The translations under genes and the position numbers were made by a program. Below, piece after piece: positions 22,737 to 34,778 of a stretch of 64,000 nucleotides of DNA. The stretch is from Plenodomus lindquistii (taxonomy: Eukaryota > Ascomycota > Dothideomycetes > Pleosporales > Leptosphaeriaceae). Location of the stretch: NCBI GenBank assembly GCA_025504975.1, contig JANUWI010000001.1, positions 1,240,001 to 1,304,000 of the forward strand. Reading direction: 5' to 3'. Positions within the stretch are counted from its first letter, which is position 1; each line of letters starts with the position of its first letter. The notes beneath the pieces are model-generated. The model had not been told where the DNA came from and made no database searches. It saw only the letters and a program-made list of their open reading frames with translations.

Positions 22737-25700
22737 CTAGCACCTTGGGTGGCCGTAACACCACCCGGGCCGCTGTGGCTTTGTAGTGAATGTAGCCTTT
22801 GTAGATGTAAGAGGAGCAAGGACATAGGTGTCTGCCGGATCAGGAGCCTGGGTCGATGTTGGAGCCGGAGTCTTGGTAGACGTTGGAGCCGGAGTCTTGG
22901 TAGACGTTGGAGCCGGAGTCTTGGTAGACGTTGGAGCCGGAGTCTTGGTAGACGTTGGAGCCGGAGTCTTGGTAGACGTTGGAGCCGGAGTCTTGGTAGA
23001 CGTTGGGACGGTTGCAGGGGCATCGGAAGACGAAGCCACGCGAGAACTACTGGCTGAGGCTGAGGCTGAGCTGAACACTACGGATGAAATAATCTTGCTA
23101 AGACTCGACGATGATGCAGCGTAGGCTAGAGATGTGGTGGTCAAATTCCGGATAATAGAAAGGCTCGAAGTAGCAGAGAATGGTGCCAAAGTACTCGAAT
23201 TGAACGACACAGACGAAACGCCGGTGGATGACCCAAATACGCTGGAACTTGTTGATGATCTGGTAGTAGCGTGAGTAAATATGTTTCCGTGGTTCTACAT
23301 GGCAATGAGAGCCGACGTACCTCGTTGATGTATCAAGGGTCGATGCTAGCGAGCATACATTATCTGCTTGTCGCTCGTGCAGACCCCGAGCCTGGTTACA
23401 TGAGTCCGAAGCGGCTGGAACACCATGCGCGAGGTTATAAACGACTTTGGGAGGAGTCTTCCAATTGGTGGCTTGTGCGGCGGTAGTTCTTACCCAGGCA
23501 AATTGTTTGATTAGCCCACGCATTCCGCTGGTACCTGGCTGGTTCAATGGCGGTAAATCTTCAGTAGGCAACCCGTAGTAGTAAGCAATGAGACCAGACT
23601 ATCAGAACATTAGCGATATATGTTACTGGATTTTTCATGCACTCACTACAATTGCGGCGGCCTGGCTAGTACCCGATCCTGACTCTACTTTGCCACCCAC
23701 TGTAGGTACGCTAATATCTTCACCTGGGGCATATACGTCAATATGTCCATCAGGATCGTCACGGGTACCTTCCCATATCTGACCGGTTGGGCCTACCGCT
23801 CCGACGATAATCATAGTACCGGTGGCGCGTTGAAGCTTCTGTGGCGTTGCGTCGTTCAGCAAGTCGGCGGTTTCCTTGTTACCTGCAGCAACTACGACTG
23901 GTATGTTATTGTCTTTGCAAAATTCAAGGAAGAGGAAGAGTGAAGCCTCCATAAACTCCAACTCCCCGGGGTCTCGCCGAGTTTTGGTCTCGATACCTAC
24001 GATATGTCAGTTTGCGTGAAATGATTTAGAGGGCTGGATGGATTATTAGCTTATTACCCCATGACATGTTTATGACGCTTCTGGCTTGCGGGTTTTCTCG
24101 CAGCCTGGCCTCGATATGGTACCTGACCTGCTCGAGGAAGTAACTCACTGAACCAGACCGATGTCCACTGACAGACAACCTGGTACTATCAGATGTGTGG
24201 CGGATGTGGCCTTTAGTTTTGACGAGACACAGGTCTGCATTGGGCGCGACGCCGTCAACTCTACCCCCCGCAAGGCCCGCCATCCTAGGCGATTTAGTCA
24301 AGCCACATTGGATGTGGAGATTGAGAAGAGCTTACACCGTCCCGTGTGATCCAAATTCAATTGTTTCTTTCACAATGCGTGCTGCGTGTTTGAGTCGTGT
24401 ATCCTCTCGGAAAGTTGCCCAATTTGGAGTGACAATTTGAGAAATCTTTCGCCCATCCGCTTGGAGATTCTATCTCTATTAGCAGTGTACTTTTGAGCTG
24501 ACGGTGTACACACCGCAATACTGGTATCAAATCCATCGTCAAGGACGTAAATGGTGGTACCTCGTCCGCCTGAGTCATCGCGGCGATACGACGGATATGT
24601 CTTAGGATCGAATCCAGTCTCGTCTGGTTTGCGAACAGGAGCAGATATCATTCTCTTCCACCAAGGTGCACTCGAGTCGTCAGAGAGCTCTCGTGTTCGA
24701 ACAGCATTTGCAGTCGACTTAAAATCCTTGCGCACGGTCCCAGAGGAAGTGAGTTGGTGAAGGGCCGCTGCTGCATCGTTGAGCTCGTGGGGCCGCTCAA
24801 ATGCTCGGTATTCCTCGTAGCTCTCTTCAAGTTCAGTCGATCCCCAGTTCGAAAGAACAAACTGTATAAATCCGTATTTTTCTTTCACCTCTGCAGCTTG
24901 CGTGGCGTTCATTCTAGTGACGTACATCGAGTATCCCACGTTCTCGAAGTGAGTGAGAATTCCTTTGCCTTGGTCATGCTCATCCATGAATCGTTTGAAC
25001 GTCTCAAGAGTAGTATTATGATAACTAGCCACGATCCATTCGTGTACGAAAGGAGCTGTGGAAGTTGGTGTCGCACTGCTGGATATGGGAGTTGGGGCCG
25101 TACTGTTGGAGCTAGCAGTTGATATCGTATTGCTGGAACTAGCTGTTGATGTTGCAGTACCGGAACTAGCAGTAGATGTCGTATTACCGGAACTAGCAGA
25201 TGTCGTATTGCTGGAAGTAGGAGTGGGCGTCGCACTATTCGAAGTAGAGCTTTGACTTGTTGTCGATGGCAGCGAACAAATATCATCTGCTTGTCGCTTT
25301 CCATCGAGCCAACGTTTCCGATTGCAGGAGCCAGGTGCAACGTAACCATTGGCCAGATTGTACGGAACCTTGGGAGGAACCACCCAATTTGAAGGCAGTG
25401 GTGCCGTGGTTCTGACCCATGCAAGCTGTTCGAGGAATCCTTTGATGCCACCGGTGCCGGTGCGGCCAACAAGTTCATTCGGTAGACTCGGCAGGCCATA
25501 GAGGTAGGCGATGAGTCCCGACTTTTTGCAACGTCGTCAGCTCTATATCGGATGGAATTCGGGAACAAAACCTACTATGATAGCAGCAGCATGACTGGTA
25601 CCAGCTCTTTCTCCTGCAGAGTCTGGAATGACCCCGCCCAGTCCTGGTACTCTAACGTTATATCCAGGGGCATAGACAGTGATAGATCCCGTTGGGTCAT

Positions 25701-28700
25701 CACACGTACCATCCCAAATTTGACCGTTTTCGAGTACCCCTCCGACAAGAATCATAGCCTCTGTTGACTCCTGTAGCTTTTGCGGCAATGCCTCATTCAG
25801 GAGGTTATGGGATACCTTGTTGCCCGCTGCGACGACCACTGGAACGTTTCGGCTTTTACAGAAATCGAGGAACTCCTCGAAGGCAAGCTGCATTTGTGCA
25901 ATTTCGAGCGCTGATCTCGCCTGGCGTATATTGATCCCTGCTTTGCGTCAGAGATTGACCGAGGATAAAATAGTTATACATGGATATAATACCCCAAGAC
26001 ATGTTGACCACGCTCTTGGCGTCAGGGTTAGCGGCCAAGCGGCTTCTTATATCTCTTCTGACGACGTTTAGAACGTCTCTGAGCCCGAAATAGGTGTAAC
26101 CAGTTGTGCCCAGTCTGTCGCCAGTTTGGTGGCGGTAATGCCCTTTTGTCTTGATGAGATAGAGATCAGCATTTGGGGCCATCCCAGTGTCTCTGCCACC
26201 AGCCAAACCAGCCATCCTGTCTTGTATTAGTCGCTTCGCTAGTAGGAAACGTAAGCTGCATCTATTCTTACATGGTGCCATGGTCGCCAAGGCCAATGTT
26301 CTCAGGAACAGCTCGCGCTAACAAGGAAGGCGTTCTACCGAACGCAACTTCATTAGGTATCGTGTGTGTACGAATGGAACGCGAACCAGCTTGAAGGTTC
26401 TGCGAAGTTTAGTTCGTAGATCGAAGCTCAGCTTCAGAAAATAACCTACTGCAATTTCCAGGTCAAAACCATTGTCCAGAACGTAGATCGTCGTCTGCCT
26501 CCCACCTGAGTCATCAGTCCGATAGGCGGGATCACTGCTGGATGCCGAGTTTGATGAACGGATGTTGCGTGGCGGTGCCGACATCATCTTCTTCCACCAT
26601 GGGGCATCATTATCTGGGGCTGTGAAAAGTCGAGGGCGAATTTTCATGTCTGGAACGGAAGTGATTCCTGCTGCTATTGGATCCTTCCATTCGTCGGTAT
26701 CCAGTGCTACTGTAGGCGGACGCGGGGTTTCGTACTCAACAGCGCGGAATTCTTCCAGGTCACCGCGTCCGTCCAAGTATACTTCATGTGGTACTACGCA
26801 TAGGATGAAATCATATGTGCGCCTCAGCATGGCAGCTTGCGTCTCGTTCATGCTGGTCAGGTACATTTGCTGGGTCGGGTCGTCGTATGTTAAGAGAAAG
26901 CCTTTACTATCGTCGAAGCTGTCTGTGAAGTTCTTGAATTCTTCGTGTGGTGTTCCGTCTTTGGTGGTTATCGAATAGTCGCGGACTTCATCTGACGTCG
27001 GAGTGGGCGTCGCACTGCTGGAGGTAGAGCTTTGACTCGCCGACTGGACTGAACTGGTACTCTGAACCGTGGATGACGCCTCGGTAGATTGCTTCGAACT
27101 CATGGCACTGCCTGACGTAGGTTCCATAGTAGTACCACCAGTTGATTTCCCGCTTGCAGGAGGCTCCGGTGTCGCCGTCGGTGTATTAGGTTCTTCCCAT
27201 GGAAAATCTTCCATGGCTTGCAAGGCAGACTTGGCCTAGCAGTGACTCGCGTCAGCAATTTTCTCACACGCGTTGAATTATATGAACTACTTCTGGGAAG
27301 CGAAACGTACCTGTTGCAAGACGCCATCAGGCTTGACGAGATCTCGAATGAAATCCTTGGCTGCGATTTGGCCTTCGGAACTCATCGTGTCGATTTTAGG
27401 CAGGACGCTTTGTATCGACCTGATCTTGTCTAGACAGCGCCGGCCTGCGTTCTGGGCATCCGTGAAGACGTCCAAGCCAGCTTGACTGATTTGACCTTTG
27501 GGAAACGCATCTTGAACACCATTGATAGAGGAAACAACGCCACCGACAGTATCGGTAGCCCCTCTTATACTACCAGTGAGGCCGGCAGCAGCTCCAGTGG
27601 CTCCACCCAGAAAGTTTGTTGCATGCGTTCCAATGGCTCCCAGACTTTCAGCGGCGGCCCCTGCTGAGCCTGCGATGGCTCCTATGGCTCCGAAAAGGCC
27701 TGGCTTATTTCCGTTGCTTCCGCCTTCAATCGGTGGCGTAGACGGTCCAGGCTGGACAACAACAGATCTACCAGTGGTAGGTATTGAATAGGCACCGTTC
27801 AGGACATCGGGTATGGTCAGTGTCTGGTCCCATAACGTGATGCTTGTAGATGAGAGTTGAGCCGTAGCACCATCGCCGAGTAAGACTTCGATCGGTGGCT
27901 CACCAGGGGCGGGGAGATGATATGATTCTTCCGCTATGAGAACTTCGAGGTTATTCGAGGATGGTAAGGTCACGAGCGAACTTCCTGCTACGCCAGAAGG
28001 CTGATTGTGCTGACGGGATGATGGGGTGGCGCCTTCAGATGAGCTCATATGTGGGCTATTCGAAGCAGTTGTCGGCGCGGGGCTCTCTTCAGGTATCATC
28101 ATGGTGGCGGTGACTGTGAGGATGCTACCCTGCTGTGTTGTGAATGAAACCACCTGTGTGACAACAAAGCTATCGGATTTGGTGCTTGAAGTTGCCAAGG
28201 AACTGGGTGACAGGGACGAGGATAATCTTTCTGTACTCGAGGTGTGGCTAGAAGCAATGGATGATGGTGTTGACTTGGATAAAGAAGCCGTTGAGTTTAG
28301 GAAGCGGCTCCAAGAATCCACCGATTCACTTGACAAAGAGCTAGCGGGAGGATAGGAGGCGTGTGTGGATGCTGATCTGACGGAGCTTAAAGCAATGAAA
28401 GTGGAGTTCAAGATGGGTGCCGCGCTGATCCAACTGGAGACTCCCGGACCAGCAGGTGTAGGGACCGGCAAGATAGACAGTGACGATATAGACGACCAGA
28501 GGTAGGAGTACACCGAAGATCTTGTTGGAGCAAATGTCCCTTGTGATGGACGCAGGATGCCAGATGTATTGTTGCCAGAGACTGTCGGAACTTTACTATT
28601 AGCAGCGTCCTCTTGTACGGCTTGGTTAGACTCTGTCATCGTCAGCGGTCATGTTACTACCCTCACTTGTGACAAAGTTGTGCATACCTGTATCAGGAAC

Positions 28701-28775
28701 GTTATAAGGCAGCGAGGCTATTGCTCCGTGGTGTATTAGCAAAACAAGTACTGTGCAGAGCAGAGCAAGCTGCAT
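22737..28775 (-). CDS. Secreted protein with two tandem subtilisin-like (S8) modules
   Basis: I assemble 12 exons: 28775-28688, 28632-27311, 27235-26450, 26399-26272, 26216-25993, 25937-25576, 25521-24514, 24469-24336, 24284-24058, 23996-23647, 23598-23321 and 23259-22737. They keep phase throughout and give 1809 residues. A signal peptide (MQLALLCTVLVLLIHHGAIA) leads into a 450-residue Ser/Thr-rich then Gly/Ala-rich region. Module 1 has an I9-like propeptide block, then Asp724 (VLDNGFD), His772 (GDHGT) and Ser964 (GTSHAAA). Module 2 repeats this with Asp1298 (VLDDGFD), His1348 (GSHGT) and Ser1537 (GTSQAAA). Both have the oxyanion VVVAAGNK. Each module is followed by a Ser/Thr-rich linker, and the last holds a TSTKTPAP repeat. 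Exon 7 (25521-24514) carries the end of module 1 and the start of module 2 without a break, which argues for one gene. Substrate is unknown; extracellular or wall-associated proteolysis is likely. Confidence 0.85.
22837..23004 (-). repeat. Coding minisatellite, 24-bp unit
   Basis: Six perfect 24-bp copies (22861-23004), preceded by one degenerate copy (22837-22860). In the subtilase frame they encode the octapeptide TSTKTPAP, a likely O-glycosylated stalk near the C-terminus. The perfect identity suggests recent expansion, so copy number may vary between strains. Confidence 0.97.
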
Positions 28776-29400
28776 ATTGACGGATGAAGTATGAGACAAT
28801 TTCAAGTATATGTTGCGGTCATCGAACAGGTATGGTACACTCTGTGAAGTCTACCATCTCGACTTCTTATACCTCAAGATGGGTAGACGATTCTTTTCGT
28901 CCAACCCTTGAGGCCATGGTACACCACGAACTGGAAGGCTATTGCCGCCACGAATGGGGAAAGCGACTCACTTTCAAACCCTCGCCACCCTCACGACGAT
29001 TCAATTAGAGCACACAGATACGCGTACAACCTCAAACATGAGGCCGTGGGCCACATGTGAAGGTACTTCGTTGCTACACCGAGTTAGCGCATGCGACCGG
29101 AGAACCGCTCAACGAGTATGATGACACGGGTCGAAACGCAGCAATCTAGCCATGCATGCGGCAAAGAGACATTCAAATGGAAGTGGAAGTTGAAACGATC
29201 GAGGAAGGCAGTGTACTGGTGATGTCGTGCTGAGCCGTATGAGTGCATATATACCGGGCCGATGACTACGCCGCAATGAACGCAGGATGTGCGCGGTGAG
29301 AATGGCTGCTCCTGTGCCCCGCCGCACTCAAGACGAACCTGTAAGCAGGCACGGGTTAGCGGAACAAGATGCAAGATTTGAGGCAAAGGTTGTTTTGAAT
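28776..29400. other. Intergenic: subtilase promoter / PQ-loop gene 3' flank
   Basis: 625 bp with no recognisable gene. It should contain the promoter of the tandem subtilase. Confidence 0.45.
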
Positions 29401-30334
29401 TCAGTCCTGGCGCAGCAAAGGCGTCTGCTCGTCGTCTGTAGGCGAACTATGCCCGTCTTCGGGACCAGGACGAGCAGCCGCAGTCTTTGCCTCTTTTCGC
29501 TCCTTCCACATGAAAAGCAAGCTCATGCCGAGTAAGCAACCCTGTAAACAGCCAGTGAAGATGAAGAGACCCCACGCACTCCACCCTGCTGGCCCTAGTC
29601 TTGCAAACAGGCTGGCAGCGAAAACGAAGCTTCCGGGAGTCTGTATGCACATCATGGGAATGGATAGACTGCCCGTCTCCTGTAGCTTCCAAGTCATGAG
29701 AATCTGGGGGATGTACTGGACGGCGGCTAAGACGGTGGCGAGTAGACCTAGGAAGTTTGCCCAAGCTTGAACATGAGATGGGAGCGCGTAAACGAAGACG
29801 ACGGAGCCAACAAAGGCAACGATGAAGAAGGCGAGGGAGAGGGCAAGAACGAGCACAGCCTCCTTCCAGGTAGGCATCTTGGTGTCCTGCTGCTCGGCGG
29901 CGGCGGCGGGTGGGTTGCGCGGGAAGAAGACGAGGAAGAGCAGCATGCTGGCCGCCATGTCAGCAGATATTCTCGGGGTGAGTGTTACATGTGCCATGAA
30001 CGTACATGAAGAAGAAACACGACCACTGCACGCCAATCTGCACAATGCCCAGCAGCGCAGCGGCGCACGGAAACTTGCCAATCTCAGCACAGCAGCCCAT
30101 GTCGGCGGTGCTCTGCGGGAGGGTCAGGATGTTGGCGATGCTGGCCGTGCCCGAGACGGTGCCCAGCAGGACAAACATGGGACTGAGGCCGCGCGAGGAG
30201 CGGCGCGAGATGATCTTGTAGTGCTGGGGAAGGTACGACACGAGGATGCCCACAACAATGAAGACGGAAACGCCAAAGTTGAGCAGGTCGGGATGAGCGA
30301 GTTCGCGACATCTTGCCCCGTGTACAGGTGTCAT
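29401..30334 (-). CDS. PQ-loop repeat membrane protein
   Basis: Seven-helix PQ-loop family protein of 291 residues in two exons, 30334-30006 and 29947-29401, with a 58-bp intron. The splice joins FFFI to MLLFLVFFPRN within a membrane helix. Two PQ motifs are visible: LPQHYKIISRRSSRGLSP early, and IPQILMTWKLQETGSLSIP in the second half. This is the duplicated arrangement of the family. Known members are vacuolar/lysosomal exporters of cationic amino acids or cystine (Ypq, cystinosin) or are uncharacterised; I cannot choose between them. The tail is charged and ends EQTPLLRQD, which contains a dileucine-like PLL signal fitting vacuolar sorting. The frame is open upstream to 30589 but that part is Arg/Ser/Gly-rich and unlike the family, so I prefer 30334. 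Confidence 0.88.
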
Positions 30335-30650
30335 ATCCAAGGGTGTTGTTGAAGATGGAAGCTCATGTATGGTTGTCGTGAGGCTTGAGTATTGAGTCTT
30401 GAGTGAGCACCTGCCTGGCGTGTGACGTGACGGACGTGACAGGCGCGTCGTCGTCGCGGCAGGTGCAGCCGAACGCGCATGCCTCGGCTTCATCGGCCCC
30501 AGACTCGACTCAACCCCCAGACATAGCCATCGACCACAACCACCACCACTACCACCCACAACAACACCCACACCCAGCGATGCCGTCATGAAACCCAGAC
30601 GGTCATCATCCTATACGCTCGACTAGACTATAGGCAGCACGTGATCTGCC
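30335..30650. promoter_or_regulatory. Divergent promoter, PQ-loop gene / PEX12
   Basis: 316 bp between two start codons. It contains CCACNACCAC-like repeats near 30536-30575. No specific site recognised. Confidence 0.45.
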
Positions 30651-32054
30651 ATGGAGTTCCTGCCGGCCCTCCAGAATGGCGTCGACGACCTCAAGCCCTC
30701 CCTCTTCGAGCTGCTCTCGGAACAGCAGCTTGCATCGCTCCTGCCGCCCTCGCTGCGCTACCTGCTCGCCATATCCACACATCGATACCCGCGCTACCTG
30801 CTCCCCGTCCTCAACTCATTCGATGAAGTCTACGCCCTGGTGATGCTCCTCGTCGAGCGCCACTTCCTGCGCACGTACGGCGGCTCCTTTACCGAAAACT
30901 TCTATGGCCTCAAGCGCGCCCGCGTGCTACGCGTCAAGGGCGGCGAGATCCCACGTGCACAGCTCGGGGCAAGCGACAGCGTGCGCGATGCGGTCAAGCT
31001 GGGATCGGCCGACGTGTGGAAGAACCTCGCTGTGCTGGTGGGCTTGCCTTGGCTGAAGCGCAAGTTCGACGAGGGCTACGATGTGCACGCTGCCCATGCC
31101 AACCTCCTTGGTCCCGGCTATCAGCGTGAGCGCGATGGTCTGAGACCAGGCGCGACGGTCAAGCAGAGGCTGATGCACTATTACAAGTGGTTCCTGCGCA
31201 ACATCTACCCCAGCGTGAACGCAGCCTACTACTTCTCCCTGCTCGTCTTCAACATGGCCTACCTGTTTGATGGCACCAAATATCACTCGCCCTTCATGTG
31301 GGCAATTGGATCCAGGATCCGCAGATTGGGACAAGCGGACCACCAGGCCATTGCGCTCGCAACAGCGCCCAGGCAGGTTGGGCCTGCGCGACCTGGAGAA
31401 GGAGGATCCCTCTTTTCGCCACGGAACCTGGCTCGCACTATACAACCACGGCTACTAAGTTCTCTCAAGATACTACTACCGACTAGCATATTCGCTCTCA
31501 AATTTCTGGAATGGTGGCATGCCTCAGACTTTGCACGCCAATTGTCGAGAAAGGCTGCCGAGAATATTGATCTACCGCCGCCCGTCTTACCCTCCTTACC
31601 ACCGTCTGCGAAGCAGATCGCTTCCAAGCAAAAAGCTACGACACAGATGTCCTCGAACTTATCGTCCGCCGCGGACAATCCACAGCGGATCGACCCCCCA
31701 ATATCATCCACGACTCTCCTACCAATCCTGACGGTCCCCTCGCCGCCTTCATCACAACTCTGTCCTATCTGTGTCACACCCATCATAACGCCAACTGCTT
31801 CACCCACTGGCTTCGTCTACTGCTATACATGTATACATCGCTGGGTAGCAGGGGAACACGACCGCCAAGTTGCCTTCATGGAAGGCGCGTCCGGCTTTAG
31901 GAGAGACGATCAAGGAGGCGGCATTGAAGATGAAGGATGGGGTACCGAAGAAGGCAGCAGAGAGGGTAGATGGGAAAGTGGAAAGGGCAGGGATGCCGTG
32001 ACAGGTAGAAGGGTTCTTGGAGGAACCGAGGGTTTGAGGAGGGTTGTAGTTTAG
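30651..32054 (+). CDS. pex12: Peroxin-12 (RING component of the peroxisomal import machinery)
   Basis: Integral peroxisomal membrane protein. Together with Pex2 and Pex10 it forms the ubiquitin ligase that recycles the import receptor Pex5. Single exon, 467 residues. The N-terminal Pex2/Pex12 domain is clear: LFELLSEQQLASLLPPSLRY, then RYLLPVLNSFDEVYAL, VERHFLRTYGGSFTENFYGL and HYYKWFLRNIYPSVNAAYY. Membrane helices follow around SLLVFNMAYLF and LLPTSIFALKFLEWWH. The C-terminal RING is the reduced Pex12 kind, with CPIC, a spacer, then YCYTCIHRW, and fewer zinc ligands than a canonical RING. A Ser/Pro-rich linker precedes it, and a Gly/Glu-rich acidic tail ends the protein. The ATG sits in a CTGCCATGG context. 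Confidence 0.94.
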   Translation: MEFLPALQNGVDDLKPSLFELLSEQQLASLLPPSLRYLLAISTHRYPRYLLPVLNSFDEVYALVMLLVERHFLRTYGGSFTENFYGLKRARVLRVKGGEIPRAQLGASDSVRDAVKLGSADVWKNLAVLVGLPWLKRKFDEGYDVHAAHANLLGPGYQRERDGLRPGATVKQRLMHYYKWFLRNIYPSVNAAYYFSLLVFNMAYLFDGTKYHSPFMWAIGSRIRRLGQADHQAIALATAPRQVGPARPGEGGSLFSPRNLARTIQPRLLSSLKILLPTSIFALKFLEWWHASDFARQLSRKAAENIDLPPPVLPSLPPSAKQIASKQKATTQMSSNLSSAADNPQRIDPPISSTTLLPILTVPSPPSSQLCPICVTPIITPTASPTGFVYCYTCIHRWVAGEHDRQVAFMEGASGFRRDDQGGGIEDEGWGTEEGSREGRWESGKGRDAVTGRRVLGGTEGLRRVVV

Positions 32055-32747
32055 TAGATTCGAGCTATTTCATGATACCACTTGGCTGCATTTTATCGCA
32101 GCATGCTTTCATCGCCAATCGGTTTGCCATTCCCAATACCTGACCGTGTTCGTTCGCGAATCGTGATTTTTGATGCCCAAAGATTTTAGCATGTGCTTGT
32201 GCGACACGAAAGTCCCGGATTCCATAGAACCGGTAACACAGGTTGGATGCCACCGTCTTGGGCGGCATCTGCATGTCAAAAACTTGTGCAATGGCTGACC
32301 CTGCTTCAATTCCACAAAGTGATCATCATCAATGTGATGTGAGGTTTTTTGCCACGTAGTAAGACATCACATGTTTCCTGATCCTCAAGATGTCGTAGTT
32401 GCACTGTGCCTCAAACAGTGGACAGTCACTTTCCAATGAGAAATGCCATTTAGCTAGCAGGATGATGTGCACATGCATAAGGCGTCGATAAAAGGTTGAC
32501 GGGTGCACAGGGCGTCAAGCTAAGCCCCAAAGCCTCTAGATCTGGCCGGTCGACCGCATGGAACTGCCCGATTAAAATGTGCAAGCGCGAGCCGCTTCCT
32601 TGTCACCAAGATTTCTATTAAACGTCTCTTCTGGTTGCGATCTCTTCTCAGGACTCTCTCGGCCTGATGACTTGCTAAACCGTTCATCCTCGATTACGGA
32701 AGCCACATGTGAAGACAAGATAGGATCCACCGCCAAAATTGCCAGTC
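32055..32747. other. Intergenic: PEX12 3' flank / MATE promoter
   Basis: 693 bp without a recognisable gene; it should hold the MATE transporter promoter. Confidence 0.45.
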
Positions 32748-34778
32748 ATGGCCCCATTATCGTCATCTCAGGCACATCCTGTACAAGACTTTGCAAACGA
32801 TGTCACATCCCAGATGGAGGGCTTTGTGCACTCCCAGGATCTCGCTGAAGAATCTATAATCCGGGATCTCGAGGAGGACAATTCAGCTTCTGAAGACGAC
32901 GAAGACACCGACGACTCCTCATCAGGATCCTCTACTGTCCGGCAATTTTCAATGGTAAATTCTTACCGTCGACCCTCATACGCCAACCCAGGAGCCCGAT
33001 CTACAGCAATCACATCATCCAGTGTGCCAGAGCGTAATTACTTATCTACATCATGGAAGAAACACAGCCATTTGTCCAAAAGAGAACGCGAGGCAGTCCG
33101 AAATGAAGAACGGAGTTTGCTCCGCGACAACAACTTGATTCCGCCGAGAGAACACAGGTCGGGAAGCGCAGGCCCATCGGATCGTTTGAGCAAAAGGTTG
33201 TCTTTCTCAAGGCTCCGAAAAACTAAAAGTACGCCAGACGAGGAGTCGGCCATTGATCAGGCATCTGAGCGCACAGCCCTGCTCAGAGGCCCACATTCGT
33301 CGTCCGAGGAAACGTATGAGTCGCCTCGGAAAATTCAAAAAACATGGGATGAAGCAGTTGCGGCTGGAAAGATCAACACGAGCTGGCAACGCGAAACCAA
33401 AGTGTTGGCAAAGACTTCTGGTCCGCTAATGCTGACTTTCCTGTTGCAGTACAGCTTACCAGTTGCAAGTGTGTTTACAGTAGGTCACATTGGCAAGACT
33501 GAACTTGGTGCTGTGAGTTTGGCGAGTATGACTGCGTCCATTACTGGATATGCTGTATACCAAGGTCTTGCAACATCACTCGACACACTCTGTGCTCAAG
33601 CCTACGGTTCCGGACGTCCACATCTCGTAGGCCTACAACTCCAGCGCATGTTGTACTTCCTCCTCCTTATCACCATCCCAATATCCGTGATTTGGGCGTT
33701 CGGCACACAAATCCTCTCTTTAATTGTCCCAGACCAAGAGACCGCACGACTTGCAGGCCTCTACTTACGAGTACTGATTTTTGGAGCCCCTGGATATGCT
33801 GCGTTCGAGAGTGGCAAACGCTACGTCCAAGCTCAAGGCATCTTTAGCGCAACCATGTACATTCTCCTCATCTGCGCTCCCTTAAACGCTTTCTTGAACT
33901 GGTTCATGGTATGGCATCTAGGCTGGGGATACATCGGCGCACCAATCGCCGTCTCCATCACCGAGACTATCCTTCCCATTGCGCTATTCCTATACGTGCG
34001 ATTTGTAGACGGCTACCAATGCTGGGGCGGTTTCGACCGGCGCGCGCTGAAGAACTGGATGCCCATGATCAAGCTGGCTCTTCCGGGATTAATCATGGTG
34101 GAAGCCGAGTTTCTTGCTTTTGAAATCCTAACGCTGAGTTCGAGTTGGTTGGGGCCTACTGAACTTGCAGCTCAAAGTGTACTTGGGACTATCACTGGAA
34201 TTACTTTCCAGATTCCCTTTCCCATGAGCGTTGCGGCTTCGACGCGTATTGCCAATTTGATCGGAGCGACACTTGCCGTTCCTGCGAAAACGGCTGCCAA
34301 AGTCGCAATCATTGGTGCGGTGCTGGTCGGCATCTTCAATCTCCTCTTGCTTTCCATCTTCCGCGAAGCCATTCCTCGACTTTTCACTCCAGACGAGGAT
34401 GTCATTGGTCTCGTTGCGAAGCTTTTACCGCTGTGTGCAACATTCCAGGTCTTTGATGCGCTGTCCGCGAATTGCAATGGTATTCTGCGTGGATTGGGAA
34501 GGCAGGAAATTGGTGGATATGTGGGGCTGTTTGCTTACTACATGGTTGGGATTCCGATTAGTTTTGGCACTGCTTTTGGACCGCTTCAGTGGCAGCTATA
34601 CGGACTATGGACGGTATGTTGAATTGTATGCAAAGAGTTGTTTGACATGTGAGCTAATGAGAAACAGGGACCAGCAATTGCACTTGGAATCGTTGCAGCA
34701 ATTGAAGGGTGGTTTATATGGCGATCTAGTTGGGAAAAGGCGGTTGAGGATGCCAAGGCTAGGAATGCTGCGAACTAG
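32748..34778 (+). CDS. MATE family efflux transporter
   Basis: Multidrug and toxic compound extrusion antiporter of 658 residues in two exons, 32748-34613 and 34668-34778, with a 54-bp intron. A cytosolic N-terminal region of about 215 residues is rich in Ser, Asp and Glu and in basic blocks, and is likely phosphorylated. The membrane domain starts at SGPLMLTFLLQYSLPVAS. It shows the MATE repeats, including GLATSLDTLCAQAYGSG (the conserved CAQAYGA-like motif) and, in the second half, AAQSVLGTITGITFQIP. Twelve helices can be traced. The last exon completes helix 12 (GPAIALGIVAAIEGWFIW). Yeast relatives include Erc1 and YHR032W. Substrate is unknown. The first in-frame ATG is used. Confidence 0.93.

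Noticed and set aside
22837..23004. CRISPR-like array
   Set aside because: The repeats are contiguous with no spacers and are in frame with the protein; this is a coding minisatellite.
22737..28775. Two or three separate subtilase genes
   Set aside because: Exon 7 crosses the boundary without stop or start, there is only one signal peptide (at 28775), and phases agree across all 12 exons.
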